From the IMG/VR virus record IMGVR_UViG_3300031730_000196, positions 1 to 34,258 of that record: DNA of 34,258 nt. The stretch is one strand, 5' to 3'. Both the position numbers and the translations under genes were made by a program. The stretch comes from a virus. Positions 15,580-24,892 of this stretch are shown here, in pieces. Position 1 is the stretch's first letter, and each line of letters opens with the position of its first letter. The notes beneath the pieces are model-generated. The model was given only the letters and a program-made list of their open reading frames with translations, searched no databases and was not told where the DNA came from.

Positions 15580-15748
15580 GCGCCAAAATTTCGATCGGAA
15601 GCCCTTGTGGCCGATGGTTGCTATCGCCGCTTGGCCTGGAGTGATCTGGACGAGTAGCGCGCCGAGGCTGGCCCAATACTCATGCCTTTCTGATTTCCCT
15701 CTTAGGGCGGTTGCCGCACGACAGTGGGAGCCTTCTTGGCCGATGGTG

Positions 15749-16147
15749 CTATTGACCAGGACGAGCCCAGCGATCAAGCCCAGCCTTTAGAGCTGTGCGA
15801 TCAATTGGCTTTGACAATACGCCGTCCATGTCGTGCTTAGTGCATTCAGCTAGCGACATTGTGCTGGCGGTCAAGGCCACGATGCGCGTCCTTGGCCGGC
15901 CAGTCTGATGCTCCAGAGCGCGAATCTTGTCCGTCAGCTCCAAGCCGCTCATGCCTGGCATACGCACATCCATGAGTACGAGATCGAAGCCACCGTGCTG
16001 CAAAGCGTCGTAGGCCTCGTGCGGGTTGCTCATGGTGACGGGCTCGACGCCAAACGTCTCTAGCAACGCTTCCATCAGGAGGAGATTCCCGGGGTTGTCG
16101 TCGACGACCATAACCCGTAGCGAACGACAGCTCGCTTCTTCGGACAT
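15749..16147 (-). CDS. Single-domain response regulator (CheY-like receiver)
   Basis: A 132-residue stand-alone receiver with all active-site residues: acidic pair D16-D17 (VMVVDDNPGN), phosphoacceptor D60 (FDLVLMDVRMPGMSG), T93 (ALTAS) and K113 (LSKPI). The sequence style, in particular DNPGNLLLMEALLE and IVALTAS...GVLSKPIDRTALKAGLDRW, is that of receiver domains normally fused to the end of hybrid kinases, so it may be a detached one. There is no output domain. ATG 16147 has GGGGGAG upstream. It is on the same strand as the histidine kinase at 8633-10171, whose own receiver is inactive; the two could form a phosphorelay, although they are separated by 5.6 kb. Confidence 0.9.
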   Translation of the reverse strand: MSEEASCRSLRVMVVDDNPGNLLLMEALLETFGVEPVTMSNPHEAYDALQHGGFDLVLMDVRMPGMSGLELTDKIRALEHQTGRPRTRIVALTASTMSLAECTKHDMDGVLSKPIDRTALKAGLDRWARPGQ

Positions 16148-16326
16148 AGCTTTCTCCCCCTTCGGCGCACCGGTCTCATCATTCGTTGGCCACTGTTCTT
16201 CCGCGCAAGGCGAAGTGTGCGCTTATGGCAAGAAATTGGATATCGACGCAGAAAGACCTCATGGCGATGAAGACGCCTAACGGGACAGCGTCACATCTTC
16301 GTGTTGCGATTCGCCTGATGCCCGAT

Positions 16327-16341
16327 TCGGAAAACTTCCCC
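16327..16341 (+). promoter_or_regulatory. TCGGAAAACTTCCCC element upstream of darB
   Basis: TCGGAAAACTTCCCC lies about 70 bp before ATG 16398 and is the closest relative of the elements at 4701-4717 and 25053-25067. With two flanking bases on the left and three on the right it matches the portal-gene copy at 15-16 of 20 positions. Possible phage promoter or operator. Confidence 0.35.
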
Positions 16342-16397
16342 TTGCGCGTCTGAGCGCATGAGAAGAATCGGCGTCCTCTTTCGAGGAATGCCGATCC

Positions 16398-19300
16398 ATG
16401 TTTTCTGCTCAGTCCGCGGCACGGACTCTTGCCCCGGTTCAGTTTCTCGCCCTACTGGACCGCGTCCCTGTTCTGAATGCCGTCGAGCGCATGCGGCTCG
16501 CCGTGGAGTTGGGAGGACTGCTGCGGCAGAAGGTGGCCGCCGAAGCGCAAGGAACGCTCGGCACGCTGCAGCGTCTTCAGATCACCGCCAAGATCGGTGC
16601 GCTGCTGGTGCGTCTGGGCGCCGCGGTGGCCAAGGCAGCGGCACCGGCGATCGTTGAGCCACCTGAGGCTGCGGCTGCTTTCCAGCCGGACGGCGACACT
16701 GAAATCCTGGCTCGCCCGCGTGCGGCGACCGCGCAGTACTTCGATTTCAACCCGAATCGCAAGCACGCCCAGCGCAAGCGCGACAACGCGCAGGCCCTGG
16801 CGCTGCTGACCCAGATCGATGCTGGCGAGGTTGCAGCAGACACTCTGACGACCGAGCAAAAGACCACACTGGCCCGCTACAGCGGCACGGGCGGGAACCT
16901 GGAGCGCGCGGACGGCCTGAAGGGCAGCGCCTACGAGTACTACACGCCCAAGCCGATTGCTCAAGGCATGTGGGACTTGCTGGCCGAACTCGGCTTCAAG
17001 GGTGGCAAGGTGCTCGATCCGTGTGCGGGGGTAGGGATCTTCGGTGCGACCGCGCCCGCGAGCGTCGCCATGCAGGCGGTCGAGCTGGACTCGGTATCCG
17101 GGCGCATCAACCAGTTGGTCAATGGCGGCCCGGGCTATGACGCCGTGGTTTCGCCTTTCGAAGCGGTGGCGAGCCAGACGACCGATGAGTCCTTCGACGC
17201 AGTGGTCACCAACGTGCCCTTCGGTGACAACGGTGCGCGGGGCCGAAACCGCCTGAAGGACGAACGCTACCAGGACGCCTCGCTCGAAACCTACTTCATT
17301 CTTCGCTCGCTCGAAAAGCTCAAACCCGGCGGCGTTGCCGCGTTCATCGTCCCGCCCCGCGTGGTCAGCGGCAAGGGCGGACAAGAGGAACGCCTGCGTA
17401 CGTCTGCGAGCTACCTGGCCGAGTTCATGGGGGCCTACCGACTGCCCAACAGTGTGTTTGGCACGGCAGACGCCGACACCATCACCGACATCATCGTGCT
17501 GCGCAAGTTCGGGCGAGAGGCGGCGACCAAGATCGCCGAAGTGCGCGAACAAGCCCCGGCGATGCTGACCGAGGCCAACGTGCTCTGGCCCGAGTTCGTT
17601 GGAGGTGAGTACTTCAAGGGCGAAGGCGCTCGCTTCGTGCTCGGCGAGTTCGTTGCCAAGGATCCAGCCAAGGTGCGCGACGTAGATCGCGTGGTAAGCA
17701 ACGGCTCGGTGGCTGACATCGCCAAGCTACTGCGCAAGTTCCCAGGATCGCGGATCGACTGGGCCAAGCTCAACGCGACCGAGACCGAGCCCATCGTCTA
17801 CAACGAGGGCGACACCCTCACGATGGCCGGCCAGACCCTCCAATTGCGTGAGGGGCAGTGGGTCGCCTTGCCGAAGAACCAGGACGACAGCACGCTCGAT
17901 GGTCTGGGCCAACGCCTGGGCACACCGCTTCGCGCCGTTGACGCGGCGGTGCGCTGGGAAGACGGCGACGCCTATGTCACCGGGCTGCGCAAACGATCAC
18001 AAGACCTGGATTTTCCGGACTGGCTGCGTGGCGTGCACGCCGATGTGTCCGGGCTGGTCGATGCTGAGCGCGGCGCGGTTTGGAACGCCCTGGTGGCGGG
18101 CCTCGCCGCTGTCGAGGTGCTGAGGGAACACGCAGTCGAAGTCGGGTTCAACTACGCCGAGGAATACCCCAAGCTCAGCGCCGCACTGCAGGAAAACCAC
18201 TCGGTCGCCAAGCGACCCCCAGCGCTGCTGTCGCGATCGTCGAAGCAGGCACTGGAGCAGTCGCGCATCGTCTACTCGCCCAAGGCGGGCTTCTCGGCTG
18301 TCTGGCGTGGCGACGTGCAGGAGGACATCACCAACGGCCGGGTGCTCACGGCGGGCGAGCAGGTCGATGCGCTGAAGTACCGCGCCAAGGGCGTCGCATT
18401 GGAGGTGGCGGCCCTGAAGACCATCTACGGCGATGCGTTCGACCCGCTCACCGATGACGACTGGTGCGTGAGCGCCGACGGCGCACGGGCCACCCGTGCC
18501 GACGACTACTACGTCGGCAACCTGGGGGCGTTCCTCTCGCGCATCGACTCTGAGATCGAATCTTCCGAAGGGCTCCTGCGCGACAAGCTGCTGCGCCAGA
18601 AGACCCGCGCGATGGACCGGGTCCAGCGGGTGAACCCGGGCGAGCTGCGCTTCAACCTGTTCAGCCCTTTCGTGTCGCTGGAAGAAAAGGCCGAGTACCT
18701 GCGTCGCTTCATGCACCCGGCGTTCACCGTGGCGTTCGACAACGACGGCGAGCCTGTGATCATCTGCGACATTTCATCGCCGCAGACCGAGCGGGAGCGT
18801 CAGCTGAAACGCTTTGCCGAGTACTTGAAGCGCGGCAACCTGTCGACGCGCACCCGTGAAGAAGACGCCAAGGCCGATCCGCAGCTGGAAGCGCGTCGGC
18901 GCAAGATGCTGCGCGACATGGCCGCGCAGGCCGGCGCCCAGTTCGACCAGTGGGTCAAGTCGAATCCGGTGATCATGGAGCGCCTGCGCCAGTCAGCCAA
19001 CGACCCGGCAAGCCTGTACTTCACCGAAGTCGACGACTCGACGCCGCTGGCCATCGGCGGGCTGAACCCCGAGTTGACGTTGCACGGCTACCAGAACGCC
19101 TACGTTCGACGTCAGGGGCGAAGCTTCGGCGGCATCAACGGTTTTGACGTCGGGCTGGGCAAGACCTTCACGGCGCTTGCCGCTACGCAGTACGTGCAAG
19201 GAATTGGTGTCAAGAAGAAGACCATGTTCGTCGTGCCGGGTTCGGTGCTATCGAACTGGCGGCGCGAGGCGAGCCGGGCCTACCAGAGTACCGACGATTG

Positions 19301-22300
19301 CCTGTTCGTCGGCTTGAGTGTCAACGACAAGACCGGCAACGCCACGGTGGACCCGGCCAACTATGCGCGTGACTTCGCCCGGGTGCTGGAAAACCGCCAC
19401 GCGAAGATCTTCTGCACGATCGAGGCGTTCAAGAGCATTCCGCTCAAATACGAGACCACGCAGGCCTACGAGCAGTACCTGTCCCAAGTCGATCCGTCCT
19501 TCGATGGCGGCAACCGAACGGCTGACGTGGAGCGCGCGGACGGCAAGCTGGCTGAAGTGACGGCCGCCTCAGGAGCGAAATCGTCGGCGATCCCGTTCTT
19601 CGAAGACATGGGCGTCGATTCACTCGTGCTGGACGAGGCGCACGCCTACAAGAACAGCAAGCAGACGGTGGAGTTCTCGAGTGCGAAGTTCCTGAGCGTG
19701 GCCGACGCATCGCAGCGCGGCTTGGACATCCAGATGAAGGCGTGGTTCGTGCGCGGTCTGTCGCCGCTGGGTGACGGCGTGCTGGCACTGACCGCCACCC
19801 CGATCACGAACAGCCCATTGGAGATCTACTCCATGCTGTGCCTGGCGGTGGGCGAGCGCAAGGTCCACAGCCTGTGCATGGGCGCGCGTGGGGCGGATGC
19901 CTTCATGGAGGTCATGTGCAACGTCGAGGATGACGACGAACTGACGATCGACGGCCGATCGAAGAACTGCCGGGTGTTCAAGGGCCTGCAGAACGTCGAG
20001 TTGCTGCGCCGCACGCTCGGCGCTGTTGCGACGATCAAGAACGCCAAGGATGTGAAGGCGGAGGGCGACGACCTGCGCCTGCCCGAGGCTCAGGAACGCA
20101 AGACCGGTGTGCAGTTGCCCGAAGCGGTGCGCCGACTCCTGGCCGAGTACAAGGACGCCTACTACGCGGCCCGCTACCTGACCGGTGCTCTCGGCAAGAA
20201 CGCGCCCCAACCCACACCAGAACAGTTGGCAGCGGCCGGGCGCGTGCAGCAGCGCCTGGGTGAATCGATGGACTTGATTGCCCACCCGTTCAACCTCATC
20301 AACAAGATGAGCATGCTGATCGCGGACCCGGAGCTGGACGAGCGGGCCACCTTCTACACCTTCGCACCCGCCCAAGGGGACGCGGCACAAGCCACCGTTG
20401 CTGCCTTCAACAAGCTCGGCAAGGTCGAGACACGGGCGCGTCCGGGGCCGCACACGGCCTCCGAAAACGTCATCGGGACGAAATCAGTGCGTGATGGGGA
20501 CGACCTGGTCCTGATGCAGCGCATCCGGGTGGCGGCTCGGATTGATGGCCAGCGCATCGTGCTGGACACGCTGGACTACGCGAATCAGATGGCTTTCGAG
20601 GCCGTGGCCGAAAAAGCAGGCCTGGTGCTGGAGGTGGGCATTCCCCCGAAGTTCGCTGCGTTGCTAGAGAACTTCAAAGGTGAAGAGGCCAAGCCGCGCA
20701 GCCTGTCCGGCCGGGTGAAGCAGCTGATTTTTTGCGACATGCTGCCGCTGCACAACAAGATCAAGCGGCTGCTCACGCGGCACGCCGGCGTGGCTCCCGC
20801 GGCCATTGCCGTCGTCAGCGGCCAGTCGATCAAGGACGCCGAGCAGATGCAGGCGATCCAGGATGGCTTCAATGCCGAAGGCAAGGACAACCGCTACAGA
20901 ACCATCATCGCCAACGAGAAGGCCGAAGTGGGCATCAACCTGCAAAAGGGCACCCAGGCGATCCATCACCTGACGATCGGCTGGACCCCTGACAGCCAGA
21001 TTCAGCGCAACGGGCGCGGCGTACGCCAGGGCAACACAACGGGATCGGTCGCGATCTACCACTACGACGCCGATGGCACGTTCGACGCCTACAAGCGCCG
21101 TCTGACCAGCAAGAAGGGAGATTGGATCGACAGCGTGATGGCCAAGGACGGTGGCAATGAGGTGGCCGTCTCGGGTGGGTTGACAGCGCAGGAGTACGAC
21201 GAGTTGATCGAATCGATGGGCGACGACTCGGCCATCGAGGCCATCCGCGCGCGCAGCGAGCTGAAGGAAAAGCTCGCCCGTGCCGAATCTGCGCAAGCCC
21301 GCCAGGTCATCAACTTACGCACAGCCAGCGCCCAGCAGGCGTTCCTAAAGAAGAACCCGACGGCCAAAGAGTGGGTGCAGACCAAGGTCATGGCCCTGTA
21401 CGACCTGCGCCACGAACTGGCGGCCCTGCAAGTGAGAAGCCCCCGGTCACCGGCCGGCCAAATCAAGCTTGCCACCCGAGTGGCGGAGTTGAAGGCACGC
21501 GCCGATGGCCTGCGGCGGGACATCGGTGAGTCAGCCGAGTTTGTCACTCGCAGCTACAGCGCCTATTCACCGCCAAAACCGTCCAGCCTGGACGCAGCCC
21601 TGACGGTGCCGAGCTACTACGCGCGTTCGGGCCACAGCAGGCAGCGCGAGGCTGTCGAAAGCAACGTCCGGGAGCAGCTGAAAATTCTTGAGGCAGGCCC
21701 TCTGCAAGACGATTGGGCGAGCGAGGTAGCCGCGGCGCAAAAGATGATGGACGAAGCGCTGGCGGACTTCGTGCGTGTGGGGGACAGCTCTAACGGCAGC
21801 TATCCCGCTCGCTTGGTGGAGGCTTTCAAGGAGGGCCAGGCGTCGATCATCGACGGCAGGCTCATCGCCCGTGGCATGCTTCTTCGCGACCCCGATGGCA
21901 AGCTGGCTGTCGTTGACAGCGCCACGACCTTTGTGTCCCCGAGGGAGCGCACGCGCACAGTGGCTGACGTGCTGTCTCGCGGCTGGACGACGATCTACCC
22001 GGGCGGGCCGGACTACGAGGGGGCGGTGGTTGAAGCCGCGCGGCTGGACGACGTCATCAATGAAAAGTCGACCGATGGCCTGTCCGAGCACGAGGCCAAG
22101 ACTCTGTTCTCAGCCCACAGCCCTGAAGTGGCATCGCGGCGCACGACCAAGACGCTGATCATTGCTTCGGCAACCCTTGTGGAACTGCCGGCGCCGCTAT
22201 TTGCCCACCCCATCGATCCGGCTTGGGAAGGGTTGTCGGCGTTTGTGCGATCCATTGCCGAGGCGCAGCGCGTTTCCGTTGTGCGATGGGAGGGCCGTGA

Positions 22301-22979
22301 CGTGCTGTACGCCTTTGGCGAGGCCACGCTCCTGCGACAGTCGGTCGACGGCTACCGAAGAATCGCGGACCTGGCAATGGCGGCCACTGCGGCGGGAATG
22401 AAGCTCAATGGAGCGGACCTGCAGCACCTGTATGGCACCGATGAGCCGGGGGACCAACTATGCACCTTGCTGGCGTCGGTTCGCCCTGACGTCGTCAAGC
22501 GGCCGGGCGACGGTTGGAAGGCCAGGGTCGAGGAGGCCACCACGCAATCAGCGCTCGACGCGGTGGGCCAGGAGATGGCAGTCAGCGCCTATCCCTGGTA
22601 CGAGGTCACGGCGGACAACTGGCGCGCACTGATGCCCGACGAGCCGCTGCGGTGGCTCAACCTGAAAGCGCGGCAGATTCAGCAGCAGGAGACGGCGGAG
22701 GTCTCTGGCGTCGGCGAGATTGGGCAGGTACAGGTGCTGGCGGCGCCGTCGCCATCGCTGTCGTCGTCGACCATCTTGCCTAACAGCTACGGAAGCATCG
22801 GCGTGACCGGCAACACGATGGCGCACAAGGACCGGATCAAGTACGCCGCGCAGGCAACCGGCAAGCGGGCCTACTGGAACGGCAAGCGCAGCATGTGGGA
22901 GATCTCCCCCGCGGCTTGGGATGAACTGGTCAAGCTCTATCCGCAGGCAGCGCAAGAGTTGCAAGTCGTTCCGGCCTGA
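16398..22979 (+). CDS. darB: DarB-like DNA methylase-helicase anti-restriction protein
   Basis: A 2193-residue giant, close in length and order to phage P1 DarB (defence against restriction). After an N-terminal helical part, an N6-adenine-methylase-type domain carries SAM motif I VLDPCAGVGIFG (205-216) and catalytic motif NVPFG (272-276, in place of NPPY/F). A long middle part leads to an SF2/SNF2-type helicase: Walker A GLGKT (919-923), DEAH (1079-1082), TATP (1132-1135) and motif VI GRGVRQG (1539-1545). The C-terminal third is helical with a basic MAHKDRIKYAAQATGKRAYW segment at the end. DarB-type proteins are packaged and injected to shield phage DNA from type I restriction. ATG 16398 has GAGGA upstream. 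All helicase boxes look intact; whether NVPF retains methylase activity is unknown. Confidence 0.88.
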   Translation: MFSAQSAARTLAPVQFLALLDRVPVLNAVERMRLAVELGGLLRQKVAAEAQGTLGTLQRLQITAKIGALLVRLGAAVAKAAAPAIVEPPEAAAAFQPDGDTEILARPRAATAQYFDFNPNRKHAQRKRDNAQALALLTQIDAGEVAADTLTTEQKTTLARYSGTGGNLERADGLKGSAYEYYTPKPIAQGMWDLLAELGFKGGKVLDPCAGVGIFGATAPASVAMQAVELDSVSGRINQLVNGGPGYDAVVSPFEAVASQTTDESFDAVVTNVPFGDNGARGRNRLKDERYQDASLETYFILRSLEKLKPGGVAAFIVPPRVVSGKGGQEERLRTSASYLAEFMGAYRLPNSVFGTADADTITDIIVLRKFGREAATKIAEVREQAPAMLTEANVLWPEFVGGEYFKGEGARFVLGEFVAKDPAKVRDVDRVVSNGSVADIAKLLRKFPGSRIDWAKLNATETEPIVYNEGDTLTMAGQTLQLREGQWVALPKNQDDSTLDGLGQRLGTPLRAVDAAVRWEDGDAYVTGLRKRSQDLDFPDWLRGVHADVSGLVDAERGAVWNALVAGLAAVEVLREHAVEVGFNYAEEYPKLSAALQENHSVAKRPPALLSRSSKQALEQSRIVYSPKAGFSAVWRGDVQEDITNGRVLTAGEQVDALKYRAKGVALEVAALKTIYGDAFDPLTDDDWCVSADGARATRADDYYVGNLGAFLSRIDSEIESSEGLLRDKLLRQKTRAMDRVQRVNPGELRFNLFSPFVSLEEKAEYLRRFMHPAFTVAFDNDGEPVIICDISSPQTERERQLKRFAEYLKRGNLSTRTREEDAKADPQLEARRRKMLRDMAAQAGAQFDQWVKSNPVIMERLRQSANDPASLYFTEVDDSTPLAIGGLNPELTLHGYQNAYVRRQGRSFGGINGFDVGLGKTFTALAATQYVQGIGVKKKTMFVVPGSVLSNWRREASRAYQSTDDCLFVGLSVNDKTGNATVDPANYARDFARVLENRHAKIFCTIEAFKSIPLKYETTQAYEQYLSQVDPSFDGGNRTADVERADGKLAEVTAASGAKSSAIPFFEDMGVDSLVLDEAHAYKNSKQTVEFSSAKFLSVADASQRGLDIQMKAWFVRGLSPLGDGVLALTATPITNSPLEIYSMLCLAVGERKVHSLCMGARGADAFMEVMCNVEDDDELTIDGRSKNCRVFKGLQNVELLRRTLGAVATIKNAKDVKAEGDDLRLPEAQERKTGVQLPEAVRRLLAEYKDAYYAARYLTGALGKNAPQPTPEQLAAAGRVQQRLGESMDLIAHPFNLINKMSMLIADPELDERATFYTFAPAQGDAAQATVAAFNKLGKVETRARPGPHTASENVIGTKSVRDGDDLVLMQRIRVAARIDGQRIVLDTLDYANQMAFEAVAEKAGLVLEVGIPPKFAALLENFKGEEAKPRSLSGRVKQLIFCDMLPLHNKIKRLLTRHAGVAPAAIAVVSGQSIKDAEQMQAIQDGFNAEGKDNRYRTIIANEKAEVGINLQKGTQAIHHLTIGWTPDSQIQRNGRGVRQGNTTGSVAIYHYDADGTFDAYKRRLTSKKGDWIDSVMAKDGGNEVAVSGGLTAQEYDELIESMGDDSAIEAIRARSELKEKLARAESAQARQVINLRTASAQQAFLKKNPTAKEWVQTKVMALYDLRHELAALQVRSPRSPAGQIKLATRVAELKARADGLRRDIGESAEFVTRSYSAYSPPKPSSLDAALTVPSYYARSGHSRQREAVESNVREQLKILEAGPLQDDWASEVAAAQKMMDEALADFVRVGDSSNGSYPARLVEAFKEGQASIIDGRLIARGMLLRDPDGKLAVVDSATTFVSPRERTRTVADVLSRGWTTIYPGGPDYEGAVVEAARLDDVINEKSTDGLSEHEAKTLFSAHSPEVASRRTTKTLIIASATLVELPAPLFAHPIDPAWEGLSAFVRSIAEAQRVSVVRWEGRDVLYAFGEATLLRQSVDGYRRIADLAMAATAAGMKLNGADLQHLYGTDEPGDQLCTLLASVRPDVVKRPGDGWKARVEEATTQSALDAVGQEMAVSAYPWYEVTADNWRALMPDEPLRWLNLKARQIQQQETAEVSGVGEIGQVQVLAAPSPSLSSSTILPNSYGSIGVTGNTMAHKDRIKYAAQATGKRAYWNGKRSMWEISPAAWDELVKLYPQAAQELQVVPA

Positions 22980-23009
22980 TGGCCCGCCGATTGCCCCGAT
23001 CGCTCAGAG

Positions 23010-23618
23010 ATGACCATGTACCAACACTATCAGTTTGACCGCGACGAGATTGCCCGGGCCGCTGCAGACGTTGCGGCATCCTTGGCCGAAGCCCACCCGG
23101 GCGAGAGTCCAGAAGGGTTCGCGGCGCGGGTGATTGCCGAACGGCTGCGCAAGGCGCCCGGCGACTATCTCCAGTACGGGCCCTACTGGTGGTCTGTCAA
23201 GCAGGCCCTGCGGCGCGAGGCACATGTCTTCGGGAACATCGACAGCGAAACGCTGCGCGTGGCGTATGGCCGTGGCCTGACGGTTCTCCAGACGCTCGTG
23301 GCTGGCGAGCAGTTCCGCGACTACTACCGTGCCGAGCGGATGGCCGGCTCCGCGACCTATGCGCTGGGTGGGGAGGACGAAGCGGATGCGGGTGAGTACG
23401 CTCTGTTCGACATCGACATGGAGATCTTGCGTTACGGCCAGATTGACGGGGGATTGACGGGCCTGGGGCAGGCCTACGGGCAGGTCATCCGCGAGCCGGA
23501 TGAGCCGGTCCTTGACGATGTACGGGTTCAGTTCGCAATGGGCAACGAGTTGTGGACTGCGGTGGCGGACGGCGGCTTGGCGGCAAGGTGGGGGCGCTCC
23601 AGAGGCACTGGTGGCTGA
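23010..23618 (+). CDS. Hypothetical protein following darB, probable C-terminal frameshift
   Basis: As read this is 202 residues (ATG 23010; ATG 23016 also possible). The protein is acidic and helical, with WWSVKQALRREAHVFG, VAYGRGLTVLQTLVAGEQFRDYYRAERM and a C-terminal GNELWTAVADGGLAARWG. It begins 30 bp after darB in the same orientation, so it is probably co-expressed and part of the same anti-restriction or packaging set. The last residues after the G-run 23590-23594 look non-coding, while the +1 frame continues with a natural-looking EALVAELQRAGRIGVPSIRA to TAG 23668-23670. Removing one G would give 219 residues. The family is not recognised. Confidence 0.65.
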   Translation: MTMYQHYQFDRDEIARAAADVAASLAEAHPGESPEGFAARVIAERLRKAPGDYLQYGPYWWSVKQALRREAHVFGNIDSETLRVAYGRGLTVLQTLVAGEQFRDYYRAERMAGSATYALGGEDEADAGEYALFDIDMEILRYGQIDGGLTGLGQAYGQVIREPDEPVLDDVRVQFAMGNELWTAVADGGLAARWGRSRGTGG

Positions 23619-23837
23619 ACTGCAGCGTGCGGGGCGGATCGGCGTGCCATCGATCAGAGCAAGGGCATAGCGGCTGCCGTGTCCGATGGCGCCGGGCCGG
23701 TTCTCACGGTCGACCCGCGACGGCACTTGGTGCGCATCGATCGCTGACTGCCAAGAAACTGCGAAGCCTCCGTGGCGTCCGAGTACCGGGCACCACAATT
23801 GCTCAACGAACATACCTTCCGCCAGAGCCACGACCGC

Positions 23838-24155
23838 ATGGATGAACGTCGACGATCGTCAAGGACACAGTTGGCCATCAGCGCGTTCGTCAAGGTTGAG
23901 GACGTCCAGTTGCACGCCAAGACGCTTGACCTGAGCAGCTCTGGCCTCAGCGTTCTGATGTTTCGGAGCCTGCCGCCCGGCACTTCGTGCGAGATTGAGT
24001 TGCGCTGGATGAGCAACCGGCACTCGGAGTTCATCCAGGCGCGTGCGACCGTCCTGCACGCGTCCCTGGCCGCTGAGGGAGGGTTTCGCGTCGGCATGCG
24101 CTTCGATCACATGGATCAGGAATCTCGGGCGATGTTGTCCATGATTTCGGTGTAG
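23838..24155 (+). CDS. PilZ domain protein (c-di-GMP receptor)
   Basis: A 105-residue single PilZ domain. Both c-di-GMP-binding motifs are intact: RxxxR at R5-R9 (ERRRSSRTQ) and DxSxxG at D31-G36 (LDLSSSGLS). The rest has the family pattern: SLPPGTSCEIELRW, ATVLHASLAAEGGFRVGMRFDHM and a C-terminal helix. ATG 23838 places RxxxR at the N-terminus as usual; a longer version from GTG 23772 is possible, though neither start has a strong ribosome site. PilZ proteins convert c-di-GMP levels into changes in motility, pili or exopolysaccharide. It is not a known virion component, and its neighbours are phage genes, so it is cargo that may alter host surface behaviour; that role is inferred. Confidence 0.85.
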   Translation: MDERRRSSRTQLAISAFVKVEDVQLHAKTLDLSSSGLSVLMFRSLPPGTSCEIELRWMSNRHSEFIQARATVLHASLAAEGGFRVGMRFDHMDQESRAMLSMISV

Positions 24156-24465
24156 CGCCGAGGCAGATCGCGCTCTCCGGCGATTGGCTTGGGCGTGCAA
24201 CGCGCAAGTACGTCTGCAGGCACCTCGCAACGTCCAGCCCAAGTCGAGTCTGAGGCCTACCGCACAGCGCCGCATCTGGCTTGTCCGGCCCAATGCGCGG
24301 TACAGGATCTCCCGCTCGTCGCTTGCTTCAGTGCCTCAAGAGCAAACCCGAAAGAGGTGCTGACCGCAAGTGCCATTTTTGACACCTGGTGCGAATCGCC
24401 GGCCGAAGGTAAAACCTCGGTGCGCATCTGTGCGCGTGATTCGCAACCAGTCAGAAAGGGAACTC
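24156..24465. other. Intergenic region with no supported gene
   Basis: The 310 bp between the PilZ gene and a small membrane protein gene contain no ORF with coding-like bias. A TTGACA at 24379-24384 has no matching -10 box at the proper distance, so I do not call a promoter. Confidence 0.4.
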
Positions 24466-24753
24466 ATGGATATGTCGATTGGGTACCTGTCGTTCGCGTT
24501 GGCGTTGACCGCTCCCTTGGTGTACTTGGCCGGCCGTCAGTCTCGACGGCTCGGCGCCTACATCATGAGCGACGAGACGCAAAGGCCGAAGGAACGGGTC
24601 GGCTTCTTCGTGCCAGCGTTTATCGTGTCCGGCTTTGTCCTCGGAAGCTTTGTGCAACCGCTCTGGGATCGCGGGCAAGAGTGCAAAGTCCGAGGAGAGG
24701 CGGTGTTCGTCTGCGTGTTCCTGAAGGCCGGCACGCGGGGCAATGACAAATAG
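24466..24753 (+). CDS. Small two-helix membrane protein
   Basis: A 95-residue protein from ATG 24466, with AAGGGA 6 nt upstream. Two hydrophobic segments are visible: residues about 5-22 (IGYLSFALALTAPLVYLA) and about 48-68 (GFFVPAFIVSGFVLGSFV), joined by a basic and polar loop (GRQSRRLGAYIMSDETQRPKER). Two cysteines near the C-terminus (C-K-V-R-G-E-A-V-F-V-C) could form a disulphide. It is an inner membrane protein of unknown function and may be the first gene of a small two-gene unit with the membrane peptide that follows. A lysis-related role is possible but not shown. Confidence 0.6.
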   Translation: MDMSIGYLSFALALTAPLVYLAGRQSRRLGAYIMSDETQRPKERVGFFVPAFIVSGFVLGSFVQPLWDRGQECKVRGEAVFVCVFLKAGTRGNDK

Positions 24754-24769
24754 CAAGGGAGGCAAATCT

Positions 24770-24859
24770 GTGCGCGCAAAGGCGATAGTAGTGGCGATGA
24801 TTGCCGTCGCAGTATTCGCGATAGTCGCCGTCTTGAAGAGGGCTGGAGGCTGGCAGTAG
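24770..24859 (+). CDS. Membrane peptide, single transmembrane helix
   Basis: A 29-residue peptide: a short basic start (VRAK), one hydrophobic helix (AIVVAMIAVAVFAIVAVL) and a basic tail (KRAGGWQ). GTG 24770 is preceded by AAGGGAGG 7 nt upstream, a strong ribosome site. ATG 24743, overlapping the preceding gene by 11 nt, would give 38 residues. The topology is typical of small phage or toxin-like membrane peptides. It is translated with or just after the two-helix membrane protein. Confidence 0.5.
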   Translation: MRAKAIVVAMIAVAVFAIVAVLKRAGGWQ

Positions 24860-24866
24860 GCCGTCA

Positions 24867-24892
24867 CGGCCGGCAGTTGCGCCCGCCGGCCG
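24867..24892. terminator. Perfect 8-bp hairpin after the membrane protein genes
   Basis: CGGCCGGC and GCCGGCCG form a perfect 8-bp inverted repeat around a 10-nt loop, 8 bp after the stop of the membrane peptide. No T-tract follows, so it is either a weak terminator or an mRNA 3'-end stabiliser. Confidence 0.4.

Noticed and set aside
17997-21296. Several long minus-strand frames across darB
   Set aside because: They are shadows of the methylase-helicase gene; no recognisable motifs and no ribosome sites.
24379-24384. TTGACA upstream of the two-helix membrane gene
   Set aside because: The bases 17-18 bp downstream (GCCGAA/CCGAAG) are not -10-like.
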